Source: Paracoccus aerius (GTDB lineage Bacteria > Pseudomonadota > Alphaproteobacteria > Rhodobacterales > Rhodobacteraceae). From it: DNA of 64,000 nucleotides. A program made the position numbers and the translations under genes. The DNA lies in assembly GCF_014656455.1 (NCBI RefSeq), contig NZ_BNCL01000014.1, positions 36,274 to 100,273 on the forward strand. Direction: 5' to 3'. The first letter of the stretch is position 1; each line of letters starts with the position of its first letter. A model generated the notes under the pieces. The model saw nothing but the letters and a program-made list of their open reading frames with translations. It did no database searches and had not been told where the DNA came from. Of this stretch, positions 17,957-26,623 are shown one piece after another.

Positions 17957-19552
17957 TCAGTTCCATCTCCGTCGGTCTTCAAGGATGACTTTCGCGGCAT
18001 TGTGACCCGGAACGCCGGTCACACCACCACCCGGGTGCACCGACGCAGAGGCTTGGTAGAGTCCTTGGATCGGGCTGCGGTAATCGGCAAATTGCGGTGA
18101 GTGGCGGCGAAAGAACATCTGATCGGCACTGATCTCGCCATGATGGACATGACCGTTCGGCAGATCAAAGATGCGCTCCAGATCAAGCGGGGTCAGCACC
18201 TGGCGGTGCAGGATCATGTCTTCGATATTTGGAAATTGAGTCTTGAGAACCCGCAGGACCCGCTCCCACAGTTCTTCTCGGCGGGAGTCCCAATTGCCTT
18301 TGGCGAGGGTATAGGGCGCATGGCCGCCAAAGACATTCATGATGTGATGGCCTGCAGGCGCCAGCGTCGGATCGACCATCGATGGCACCTTCACGATCAG
18401 GAACGGTTCGTCCGCCATTTCGCCGCCCTGAGCCTGATGCCAGGCGCGCTCCATATAGGCAACAGTAGGCGCGATGGTCATCTGCGGCACAATACTGCCT
18501 TCAGGGTTGGTCTGACCGAAAACCGGCGCACTAGGTAGCGAGGAAAGCGCGAGATTGACCCGGAACACCGTGCTTTCACAGCGAATATTTCGGACGTCGC
18601 GGTTGAACTCTTCGGGGAGCATGGTGGTGTCGAGCAACTTCGTGAAGATCGTCCGCGCGGTCGCATTGCCGATTACGATCTTCGAGCGGATTTCTTCGCC
18701 ACCCTCCAACCGTACGCCCGCGGCGCGGCCATTTTCAACGAGGATCTTCTCTACGGGGCAGGAGGTGCGCACTTCCATTCCATGCGCCTCTCCCGAGCGA
18801 CGGATCGCCTCGGAAATCGAACCCATGCCGCCTTTCATGAAGCCGGCAGGCCCGGCCGCAGTTGATCCGTCGCGCACGATGCCGCGTGCCAACATATAGG
18901 CGGAACCCGGCGTTTTCAGGCTTGAATTGGCGCCGCCGCCGCCCGCGAAGAAACCCAGCACCAGTTTGATATCGTCAGACGAGAACCAGCGTGAGAGATA
19001 ATCGTAAGCGCTCATCGTCAGAAGATTGTAGATGTCGTAGAACTGCGGTCCAATCTTGCGGAAGCGCCAGACAAACCCAGCAAGCCTTTTAAGATCACTG
19101 ATCTTGCTGCTGGCCGGGTTGACGGGTATCTCCCATAGAAGCTGCTTCATATGGGGCGCGATCTTCAGCATATGCGCCCGATACTTCGCGTAGGCCTCGC
19201 CGTCGATGTTCGAGAACTTGGCGATCTCTGCGGCGAAACGGTCGGGGTCTTCCCACATGGTGAAAGTACGACCGCCTTCCAGCGCGAAGACTGTCGGCGC
19301 GGCTGGGATCACCTCAAAGCCATATTTCTGCAGTTCGAGATCGAGGATAACCTTGGGCTGCAACAGGCCTTGGTAGTAGGAAGCCAGCGAACTGCGATAG
19401 CCTGGCGCGATCTCGCCAGTGACGGCGGCACCGCCGATGATGTCGCGGCGTTCAACAACCAAGACTCTCACCCCGGCGCGCGCAAGATACGCGCCACAGG
19501 TCAGGCCGTTATGCCCGCCGCCGACAATGATGGCATCATAGCCGGGCCTCAT
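17957..19552 (-). CDS. FAD-dependent oxidoreductase, PYROXD2 / phytoene-desaturase-like
   Basis: 531 residues. The N-terminal Rossmann motif is YDAIIVGGGHNGLTCGAYLA, followed by VERRDIIGGAAVT; the C-terminus has GLYQASASVHPGGGVTGVPG, the FAD-binding end of this superfamily. The sequence pattern follows human PYROXD2 rather than carotenoid desaturases, and no carotenoid gene is near. The start ATG at 19552 overlaps the stop of the ligase gene as ATGA, showing translational coupling; a longer frame adds 11 poor residues. The role in this operon is unknown. It may oxidise an amine or introduce a double bond, which would fill the missing acyl-CoA dehydrogenase step. Confidence 0.88.
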   Translation of the reverse strand: MRPGYDAIIVGGGHNGLTCGAYLARAGVRVLVVERRDIIGGAAVTGEIAPGYRSSLASYYQGLLQPKVILDLELQKYGFEVIPAAPTVFALEGGRTFTMWEDPDRFAAEIAKFSNIDGEAYAKYRAHMLKIAPHMKQLLWEIPVNPASSKISDLKRLAGFVWRFRKIGPQFYDIYNLLTMSAYDYLSRWFSSDDIKLVLGFFAGGGGANSSLKTPGSAYMLARGIVRDGSTAAGPAGFMKGGMGSISEAIRRSGEAHGMEVRTSCPVEKILVENGRAAGVRLEGGEEIRSKIVIGNATARTIFTKLLDTTMLPEEFNRDVRNIRCESTVFRVNLALSSLPSAPVFGQTNPEGSIVPQMTIAPTVAYMERAWHQAQGGEMADEPFLIVKVPSMVDPTLAPAGHHIMNVFGGHAPYTLAKGNWDSRREELWERVLRVLKTQFPNIEDMILHRQVLTPLDLERIFDLPNGHVHHGEISADQMFFRRHSPQFADYRSPIQGLYQASASVHPGGGVTGVPGHNAAKVILEDRRRWN

Positions 19553-21216
19553 GCCTTGGCTCCCTGGCCGGCGACGCAGATCCATTCGCCCGTGTTGCGG
19601 TCGAATGAACCGGCACGCAGGTCACCGACACCCGCAGTGATCTGTGGCTTGGCGATCTTCAGCGAGGCAGTGCGTGGGAAATCATCCACGAAGGCATAGA
19701 AGCGCGGCACCTTGAAGGGCGCGAGCCCGCTCTGGGCGGTGGCGATAATACCAAAAAGGATCGCAGAGCTGGCCTCAACCTGCTCTCTTAGCCGAATAAA
19801 GGCCTTGACCTCTTCGCCGCGCAGAGGGTCGGGCACCCCAACCACCGCGACTTCGGCCACCCCCGGGGCAGCGGCAAGAACCGTTTCTACTTCACGCGCA
19901 GCGATATTCTCAGCCGAGCGGCGGATCATGTCCTTCTTGCGCCCGACAATGTAATAGAACCCGTCTTCATCTTGACGAAAGAGGTCGCCAGACGAGAACC
20001 AGCCGTCTTTCAGCACTTCGGCGGTGGCTTCTGGATTGTTATAATAGCCGAGCATGATGCCCGGGCCACGGATCTGCAGTTCACCGATCTCACCCCGGGC
20101 AACCGGCTTTCCGTCCTCGCCCACGATCCGGCATTCGCGGAACGGGCAGGGCAATCCGCAGGAGCCGGTGCCGACCTTATCGGCGCGCTCGATCGGCGCG
20201 AACATGGCCGGGCCAACCTCGGTCATGCCGAAGGCCTCACGAGCATTCAGATCAAAGCGCTCTTCGATACCCTTGTGCAGATCACGGGGACAACCATAGA
20301 TATTGGCGCGGATCACCTTGTTGTCGGCATCATGCGCCTGTGGAGCCATACCATGCAGCACCCAAGGCAGCAGGCAAAACTCAATGTCATGCGCCTGCAG
20401 CCATGAGCTGAAGCGGCTTGTCGATTGTTTTGCTGCCACGAAAAGCGTGCCGCGCTGATACATGGTCATCAGCAGAAGCCATTGCGGATCCATATAGAAG
20501 AATGGCGTCGATGCCAGGATTCGCCGATAAATTCTTCCGTCGCGAAACGCGTTAACCTTTCCCGCTGAAATCCAGTAGCGCTGGCTAAGCATGCAGCCCT
20601 TGGGAAAGCCACTGGTCCCGGAGGTGAACTGGATATTGAGTAGCTCATCATGCCCGACCGGCGATGGTGGCGTAAAGCTGTCGCGCGGCTCGGAGGCAAG
20701 TGCTCTCCACTCGTGGGTATCGCCATTTGACTCCCCAACCACGATCAGCCGGTTTGCTGGCAGGCTGACCAGCCTTTCTGCATGGGCCTGATCCAGCACT
20801 GCGCGAGTGGTCTCATGCGTCACCACCCATTCGGCGTTCGCGATGTTCAACACATGGGCGATCTCGCGCGGTGTATAGCCGGGGTTGATCGGCAGCATCA
20901 CGGCCCCGATCCGCCCCAGAGCCAACCAGGTCAACGGGAAGGCCGGGATGTTAGGTAGCATCACGCCGACATGCGTGCCCTTGGTGATGCCAAGCGCCAC
21001 CAGCTTTGTCGCAAGCCCGTTCACTACACGGCGCATCTGCGTATAGGTAATGGTCTCGCCGGACTCAAAGAAATTCCACAACAGCTGATCTCCCGCTGCA
21101 TCCGCAGCCTCGTCAATCAGCGCCCCGATGTTCTCCGGCAGTGGTTCTTCCTCAATCCGGCGGCGGCGTTCCTCGTAAGGAACAACAGGGTACGTGAGGA
21201 TGTCGTCCTTCCACAT
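19549..21216 (-). CDS. AMP-forming acyl-CoA ligase, CaiC-like
   Basis: 555 residues of the adenylate-forming superfamily. The P-loop-like motif FTSGTSGFPKGCML lies near residue 190; further core motifs are REAFGMTEVGPAMF, GWFSSGDLFRQDEDG and YIVGRKKDMIRRSAENIA. The C-terminal region with the catalytic Lys (LKIAKP) is present. It activates a carboxylate as acyl-AMP and then the CoA thioester. Its gene overlaps the PYROXD2-like gene by ATGA and lies 80 bases after the aldehyde dehydrogenase gene. In this setting the likely substrate is the acid made by that dehydrogenase. Confidence 0.9.
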   Translation of the reverse strand: MWKDDILTYPVVPYEERRRRIEEEPLPENIGALIDEAADAAGDQLLWNFFESGETITYTQMRRVVNGLATKLVALGITKGTHVGVMLPNIPAFPLTWLALGRIGAVMLPINPGYTPREIAHVLNIANAEWVVTHETTRAVLDQAHAERLVSLPANRLIVVGESNGDTHEWRALASEPRDSFTPPSPVGHDELLNIQFTSGTSGFPKGCMLSQRYWISAGKVNAFRDGRIYRRILASTPFFYMDPQWLLLMTMYQRGTLFVAAKQSTSRFSSWLQAHDIEFCLLPWVLHGMAPQAHDADNKVIRANIYGCPRDLHKGIEERFDLNAREAFGMTEVGPAMFAPIERADKVGTGSCGLPCPFRECRIVGEDGKPVARGEIGELQIRGPGIMLGYYNNPEATAEVLKDGWFSSGDLFRQDEDGFYYIVGRKKDMIRRSAENIAAREVETVLAAAPGVAEVAVVGVPDPLRGEEVKAFIRLREQVEASSAILFGIIATAQSGLAPFKVPRFYAFVDDFPRTASLKIAKPQITAGVGDLRAGSFDRNTGEWICVAGQGAKA

Positions 21217-21296
21217 CGGCGAGCTCCAGTCTGCGGAATGTCTCTGAGCGAAAAAAGCGCATCGCCCGAAGAGGGTAGGCGATGCGTCGGCGCCGG

Positions 21297-22784
21297 TCAG
21301 TGAGCGAACCAGACCGCTTTCAGGTCGGTGTACTTGTCTATGGCATGGAGCGACTTGTCACGGCCGAAGCCCGACTGTTTGAACCCGCCAAAAGGCACGG
21401 CGAGTGAACCACGATCGAAGCAATTGACCCAGACCACACCAGCGCGCATCGCCTTGGCGGCACGATGAGCGTTCTTCACCGAGCCGGTCCAGACCGCACC
21501 TGCCAGCCCATAGACCGTGTCATTCGCCACCGTCATTGCCTCGTCGAAGTCTTTGACAGTGATGGCGGACAGAACCGGACCAAAGATCTCTTCCTGGGCA
21601 ATCTTCATGTCGTTACGCACGCCCTCGAAGATTGTCGGCTCGATATAGAACCCTCCAGTGTCTGCCTTTACACGGGTGCCGCCGATCAGCGTATTGGCGC
21701 CATCCGCGCGGCCTGCATCGATATAACCGAGGACGCGATCCATCTGCTCTTCGCTGACCATCGAACCCATGCGCGTGGTTGTGCTGAGCGGGTCACCGGG
21801 AGCAAAGGCCTTCGCCTGCGCTGCGATCTTATCCAGCAACTCGTCGCGCACGCGTTCATCCACAATGAGACGCGAGCCCGCATTACAAACCTGCCCGGTA
21901 TTGGCGAAGATCCCAGCCGCGATCCCGGCCGCTGCCGCGTCAAGATCATCACAGTCCGCCAAAACCACCTGGGGCGACTTGCCTCCGAGTTCGAGCCCGA
22001 TACGTTTGATATTCGATTGCCCCGAGTACTGCATGAAGTACTTGCCGACCTCGGTCGAGCCGGTAAAGCCGACACAATCGACATCCATGTGCATGCCAAG
22101 CGCCTTTCCGGCGATGTGGCCAAGTCCAGGAACGACGTTCAGTACGCCAGCCGGAATACCAGCCTCGATCGCGAGCTCGCCGAATTTCAGCGCGGTGAAC
22201 GGAGATTGCTCGGCAGGCTTCAAGATGACCGAGTTGCCGGTCGCAAGGGCAGGCCCAAGCTTCCAGGCCGCCATCGACATCGGGTAGTTCCAAGGCACCA
22301 CGGCTGCAACGACGCCCAGAGGCTCTCGCACCACAAGGGTGGTCATGTCATGGGCAGTGGCAGCGACCTCACCATAGACCTTGTCGATCGCTTCGGCGTA
22401 CCAGGCAATGCAGGCGGCTGCGCTGACCACATCCCCGTTATAGGCATTGGCGATGGGCTTGCCGACATTGAGCGTTTCCAGCAGGGCCAACTCTTCGCGG
22501 TTTGCTAGGATAAGTTCGGAAAAGCGCAACAGGATGCGGCGGCGATCTGCAGGTGCCATTCGTGACCAGACCCCCGAGTCAAAGGCCTTGCGCGCCGAAC
22601 GAACTGCCGCATCGACGTCAGCATCGCTGCAAGATGCCACTTGGGTCAGCAGCCTCCCGTCACCGGGATAGATGCAAGGAAATGTCTCGTTGGAAAGGCT
22701 ATCAACGTACGCCCCCTCGATGAATGGGCGGTTCGGAAGGGCTACGGCTTTGGCGCGAGCGTGCCAGTCGATTTCTTGCAGCAT
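21297..22784 (-). CDS. NAD(P)-dependent aldehyde dehydrogenase, PuuC-like
   Basis: 495 residues with the full aldehyde dehydrogenase pattern: VVPWNYPMSMAAWKLGPAL, the glutamate motif LELGGKSPQ, the catalytic Cys in NTGQVCNAGSRL, EEIFGPVLSAI, and the C-terminal PFGGFKQSGFGRDKSLHAI. These resemble gamma-glutamyl-gamma-aminobutyraldehyde dehydrogenases and other omega-aminoaldehyde or semialdehyde enzymes. Start at ATG 22784 after ACAGGACT; an upstream in-frame codon would overlap the aminotransferase gene. Immediately following an omega-aminotransferase gene, it probably oxidises the semialdehyde formed there to a dicarboxylate or amino acid. Confidence 0.92.
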   Translation of the reverse strand: MLQEIDWHARAKAVALPNRPFIEGAYVDSLSNETFPCIYPGDGRLLTQVASCSDADVDAAVRSARKAFDSGVWSRMAPADRRRILLRFSELILANREELALLETLNVGKPIANAYNGDVVSAAACIAWYAEAIDKVYGEVAATAHDMTTLVVREPLGVVAAVVPWNYPMSMAAWKLGPALATGNSVILKPAEQSPFTALKFGELAIEAGIPAGVLNVVPGLGHIAGKALGMHMDVDCVGFTGSTEVGKYFMQYSGQSNIKRIGLELGGKSPQVVLADCDDLDAAAAGIAAGIFANTGQVCNAGSRLIVDERVRDELLDKIAAQAKAFAPGDPLSTTTRMGSMVSEEQMDRVLGYIDAGRADGANTLIGGTRVKADTGGFYIEPTIFEGVRNDMKIAQEEIFGPVLSAITVKDFDEAMTVANDTVYGLAGAVWTGSVKNAHRAAKAMRAGVVWVNCFDRGSLAVPFGGFKQSGFGRDKSLHAIDKYTDLKAVWFAH

Positions 22785-22822
22785 ATAAGTCCTGTCAGAT
22801 TGGAGGTTTTGTTCAGACCGCT

Positions 22823-24214
22823 TCAAACGGCGGCCGGTTCTTTTGCTTTCAGTCCGTAGGCTGCGCCGGTTTCTGAAATTGCTTGGCGCATGATGGCCAC
22901 CATGTCGTCAATCTGGGCGCGGTTGATGATGAGCGGTGGTGAGATCACGCAAAGATCACCAAGCGGGCGGACAATCAGGCCAAGTTCAAAGCAGCGTTCA
23001 TCGATCTTGAGCGTGAAAGCTTTGTCTTCCGGATTTCCATCCGCTCTTGTCGGGTCCAGGAGACATTGCACGCATCCCACAAGCCCTACCGAACGGGTTT
23101 CGGCAACGCCCGGCAGGTCCCTGAGCGAAGCGAGTGCAGTGGCGAAATAGTCCGCCATGTCGCGCACCTGCTCAAGAATGCCCTCGCGCTCTATCACATC
23201 GATATTGGCAAGCGCTGCTGCACAGGCCACGGGCTGGTTGCTGTAGGTGTAACCATTGGTGAACCAACTGCCCTTGGCCTTGTCGCCCGAGATCCGCGCA
23301 AGCACCTTTTCGGATATTGCCAGCCCACCAAGAGGCACATAGCCCGAGGTCACGCCCTTTGCGAAGGTGATGATGTCGGGAACGACGCCGAATACCTTTT
23401 CGGACGCGAACCATTCGCCACAACGCCCGAAACCTGTAACTACCTCATCCGAAATATAAAGAATGTCGTGCTTCTCACAGACCGCCTTGAAGCGTGCGTG
23501 ATAACCCTTCGGCGGAATTATAACGCCACCCGAGGCAAGGATCGGCTCAGCAAGGAAAGCCGCGATCGTATCGGCTCCAAGCTCTTCAATCCGGTCCTCA
23601 AATTCCTTCACCAGATCATCCAGGAAGTCTTCCTGACTGCGGTTACCGGCATGGCGGGGGTTTGGGCTCGAAAGGAATGAAATCCGGTCCTGCTGAATGT
23701 CGAAGTTTGGCCAGTTTCCGGTTCTGCCGGTACACGCGGCCGTCAGGGCCGTTGAGCCGTGATAGCCATCATAGCGCACGATAATGCGTTTCTTGTCCGG
23801 TCGGCCCAGCACGTTGTTGTAGAACTCAGAAAAGCGCAGGGCGCTGTCCACGGCGGTTGAGCCGCCTGTCGTGAAGAAGATCCGGTTCAGATCGCCTGGC
23901 GTCAGCGAGGCGATCTTTTCTGCCAGTCGCGCGGCAGGACTCGTGGCCATGTACCAGGGTGAGGCATACGGCAGCATCATTGCCTGGTGCGCCATCGCAT
24001 CGACGATTTCGCGGCGACCATAGCCAACTTGGGCGCACCACATACCCGCAGGCCCGTCAATCAGGCGACGCCCGTCTTCGGCGTAGACATAAATGCCCTC
24101 GGCATGAGTCAGCACCGGCTGAGAGGCCTTGCCGAGTTTCGCCATCTCCTGTGCGGGAAGGAGAACATGGTCGCGCATCGCTGCCCCGACTACCCCTAAC
24201 GCCTTATCTGCCAT
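22823..24214 (-). CDS. Class III PLP-dependent aminotransferase, polyamine/omega-amino acid type
   Basis: 463 residues, first gene of the six-gene operon. Fold-type I class III markers are [44 protein letters not shown] and the PLP lysine in [18 protein letters not shown]. The sequence resembles SpuC-type putrescine/pyruvate and beta-alanine/pyruvate aminotransferases, which remove a terminal amino group to give an aldehyde. Start at ATG 24214, six bases after GGGAGG. Promoter control is probably through the inverted repeat at 24301-24326. Confidence 0.92.
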   Translation of the reverse strand: MADKALGVVGAAMRDHVLLPAQEMAKLGKASQPVLTHAEGIYVYAEDGRRLIDGPAGMWCAQVGYGRREIVDAMAHQAMMLPYASPWYMATSPAARLAEKIASLTPGDLNRIFFTTGGSTAVDSALRFSEFYNNVLGRPDKKRIIVRYDGYHGSTALTAACTGRTGNWPNFDIQQDRISFLSSPNPRHAGNRSQEDFLDDLVKEFEDRIEELGADTIAAFLAEPILASGGVIIPPKGYHARFKAVCEKHDILYISDEVVTGFGRCGEWFASEKVFGVVPDIITFAKGVTSGYVPLGGLAISEKVLARISGDKAKGSWFTNGYTYSNQPVACAAALANIDVIEREGILEQVRDMADYFATALASLRDLPGVAETRSVGLVGCVQCLLDPTRADGNPEDKAFTLKIDERCFELGLIVRPLGDLCVISPPLIINRAQIDDMVAIMRQAISETGAAYGLKAKEPAAV

Positions 24215-24618
24215 TGCTGACCTCCCATACATTCCGCATGCCCGGTGCCCCAGGCTGCCTCAGTCGCAAGTAGTGCAGAAGTGAAATCGACAAGTCAAGA
24301 ATTCTGATTGCCTAATCAATCAGAATGTTGCGGAAGATGGTTTGTCATGCTTATGCTGGTTGCAAGCCTTGCCGCGTGAGAGGGCGCTGCCAACAGTCAA
24401 GCGCTATGCCTGGCGACAAAGGTCTAGGACAAAGGATCTTGGTATTACTGAAATCAATGCGCGCTCATGGGCAGGGCTTGAATGCTACTGCATCGCACTC
24501 CTTGTGGCCGATGATGCGGTGCGCTTGTGCAACTTCGCGCCGGGATAGTCCCGGCGACGGCCGTCATTGTCGGTCCAGACTGACATCCTTATTCTGATCA
24601 TCGAAGGAGTTAGAGCCG
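24215..24618. other. Divergent intergenic region of the island
   Basis: 404 bases between the divergent aminotransferase and crotonase/dehydrogenase genes. It holds the operator-like repeat described separately at 24301-24326. Right of that repeat, about 290 bases contain no gene I can support; GAAGGAG just before 24619 is the ribosome binding site of the next gene. Confidence 0.5.
24301..24326. promoter_or_regulatory. Operator-like inverted repeat, site 2 (probable TetR target)
   Basis: ATTCTGATTG-CCTAAT-CAATCAGAAT: perfect 10-bp arms around a 6-base spacer, between the divergent aminotransferase operon and the crotonase/thiolase operon. Its core matches site 1 at 13776-13795 in 17 of 20 bases, including the spacer pattern CCNAAT. 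The length and symmetry fit a TetR-family dimer site. Confidence 0.65.
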
Positions 24619-26622
24619 ATGAACACCCCCCTGATCACTCGACAGGACCACAACGGCGTTGCTCTCGTCACCATCGATAACCCGCCAGTAAACGCACTTG
24701 GTCAGACAGCTCGCCAACAGTTGTGCGCCATGATCGCCAGGCTGGATCAGGATGATAACATCCGCGCAGTCGTCCTGACCGGGCAGGGTAAGGTCTTCGT
24801 CGGTGGTGCGGATATCAGCGAATTCGATCGTCCACCTGAAGCACCACATCTCCCGGATGCCATCTCTGCTATCGAGGCTTCGCGCAAGCCTTGGGTGGCC
24901 GCGATCAACGGTGCGGCGCTCGGCGGCGGCGCCGAACTGGCGCTTGGCTGTCATTACCGCATCCTTGCGAATAGCGCGCGCATCGCACTGCCAGAAACAA
25001 AGCTCGGCATCATCCCCGGCGCGGGCGGCACACAACGTCTGCCCCGATTGATCGGCAATGCTCTTGCCACCGATGTCATTACTAATGGGCGGGAAATCGC
25101 TGCGGCTGAGTCATTGGATATTGGCTTTGCCGATCGAGCCGCGGCCGGCGATTTAATCGAAGAGGCACTGGACTTCGCGCAGCAGATTGCCTCAAAGCCG
25201 CTACCGGTGCCTGCAGCCGAAAGACCCCTTGCCGATCCAGGAGCGCACTTCTGGAACACGGCTCTTAAACGGATCACCAAAGCGGCACGCGGAAATCCCG
25301 CGCCTGCCGCTGCTTTGTCCGCCATTCGAACAGGCACAACCTCCGGCTTTGCCGCTGGAATGGCACAAGAACGTGAGACGTTTCTGTCGCTGCGCGGCTC
25401 CGAAGAAGCTGCAGCGCTGCGCTATCTCTTTTTCGCGGAGCGGGCTGCCCTGCGGCCTTCCAGCCTGCGCGGAGAAACATCCTCGTCCTTGAGACATATC
25501 GGCGTGGTAGGCGGTGGTACCATGGGCAGCGGCATTGCCGCAGCCCTCGCCAGCGCGGGTCTGCACGTGGAGCTTGCCGAAACAAGCCGCGACGCACTCC
25601 AAGCCGGCATGGCGCGGGTCGAAGGGATCTTCGCTGCTCAGGTAAAGCGTGGCTTATGTGATGAGGTGGAGGCCGCCGATCGCCTCGTCCGGGTCAGGGG
25701 AAGGGTTGGCTGTCAAGCCATGGCCCGCTGTGACATGGTGATCGAGGCAGTGTTCGAGGACCGCGGCATCAAACGCGCTGTGTTTGAAGAACTGGTCGGT
25801 ATCTGCTCTCCCGATATGATAATCGCGACAAACACGTCATACCTTGATCCCGACACCCTCGTGAGGGACTTACCAGGACAGGATCGCTTCATCGCACTGC
25901 ACTTTTTCAGCCCGGCCCACGTGATGAAACTCCTGGAGATCGTGCCTTTGAAAGGCAGCTCCACGCGTACTCTTGCCACCTGCTTTGCGCTGGCAGGTCG
26001 TCTGGGCAAGATCCCCGTTCAGGCTGGCAATTGCGAAGGCTTTATCGGGAACCGCATTGTGAAACGCCTCCGCGCCGGTGCCGAGGCCATGCTGCGCGAC
26101 GGCCTTGGCCCGGAACAAATAGACAGAGCGATGCGAGATTATGGCTTCGGGATGGGCCCCTTCGAGACACAAGACATGGCCGGCCTCGACATCGCCTTTC
26201 GGGCCCGCGAGGCCGCACGTGCCTGCGGTGAAAATGTGCCGGAAATGCTTGGGGATATCCTCGTGCGGGCAGGACGCCTCGGCCAGAAAACCCGCGCAGG
26301 CTGGTATGATTACGCAGATGACGATCGTACTCCTCAGCCATCGGCAGAAGTGGCTAGGCTGCTCAAGCCGCTGACCGGAGTACCCCGGCCGCAAAGCAGC
26401 GCTGAAATCGCAACTCGACTCATTGCCATTATGGCCGACGAGGGACAGAAAATTTTAGATGAGGGCATTGCCAGGAACCCGGAGGATATAGACCTTGTAA
26501 AGGTGCATGGCTACGGCTTTCCACGCCACAAAGGTGGGCCAATGTTCCACACTGCCCGGCGGGCTGTTCCGCCGCTGCATGTGGATGGCGAGGCGGCCCA
26601 CGTGATCGTCCCCGAGGTGTGA
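24619..26622 (+). CDS. Enoyl-CoA hydratase / 3-hydroxyacyl-CoA dehydrogenase fusion
   Basis: 667 residues. The N-terminal crotonase domain (about 1-190) has AAINGAALGGGAELALGCHY and the second glutamate in LPETKLGIIPGAGGTQRLPR. The dehydrogenase NAD-binding domain starts near 293 with IGVVGGGTMGSGIAAALA; the catalytic His is in HFFSPAHVMKLLEIV, and the C-terminal helical domain starts near GFIGNRIVK. It hydrates a 2,3-enoyl-CoA and oxidises the 3-hydroxyacyl-CoA. A good GAAGGAG site precedes the ATG. One base separates its stop from the PcaF-like thiolase start, so the two steps are coupled. No trimethoprim-like or other extra domain is seen. Confidence 0.93.
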   Translation: MNTPLITRQDHNGVALVTIDNPPVNALGQTARQQLCAMIARLDQDDNIRAVVLTGQGKVFVGGADISEFDRPPEAPHLPDAISAIEASRKPWVAAINGAALGGGAELALGCHYRILANSARIALPETKLGIIPGAGGTQRLPRLIGNALATDVITNGREIAAAESLDIGFADRAAAGDLIEEALDFAQQIASKPLPVPAAERPLADPGAHFWNTALKRITKAARGNPAPAAALSAIRTGTTSGFAAGMAQERETFLSLRGSEEAAALRYLFFAERAALRPSSLRGETSSSLRHIGVVGGGTMGSGIAAALASAGLHVELAETSRDALQAGMARVEGIFAAQVKRGLCDEVEAADRLVRVRGRVGCQAMARCDMVIEAVFEDRGIKRAVFEELVGICSPDMIIATNTSYLDPDTLVRDLPGQDRFIALHFFSPAHVMKLLEIVPLKGSSTRTLATCFALAGRLGKIPVQAGNCEGFIGNRIVKRLRAGAEAMLRDGLGPEQIDRAMRDYGFGMGPFETQDMAGLDIAFRAREAARACGENVPEMLGDILVRAGRLGQKTRAGWYDYADDDRTPQPSAEVARLLKPLTGVPRPQSSAEIATRLIAIMADEGQKILDEGIARNPEDIDLVKVHGYGFPRHKGGPMFHTARRAVPPLHVDGEAAHVIVPEV

Positions 26623-26623
26623 C

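Noticed and set aside
17957..19552. Carotenoid phytoene desaturase
   Set aside because: The sequence follows PYROXD2-type proteins, and no other carotenoid gene is present; the operon is catabolic.
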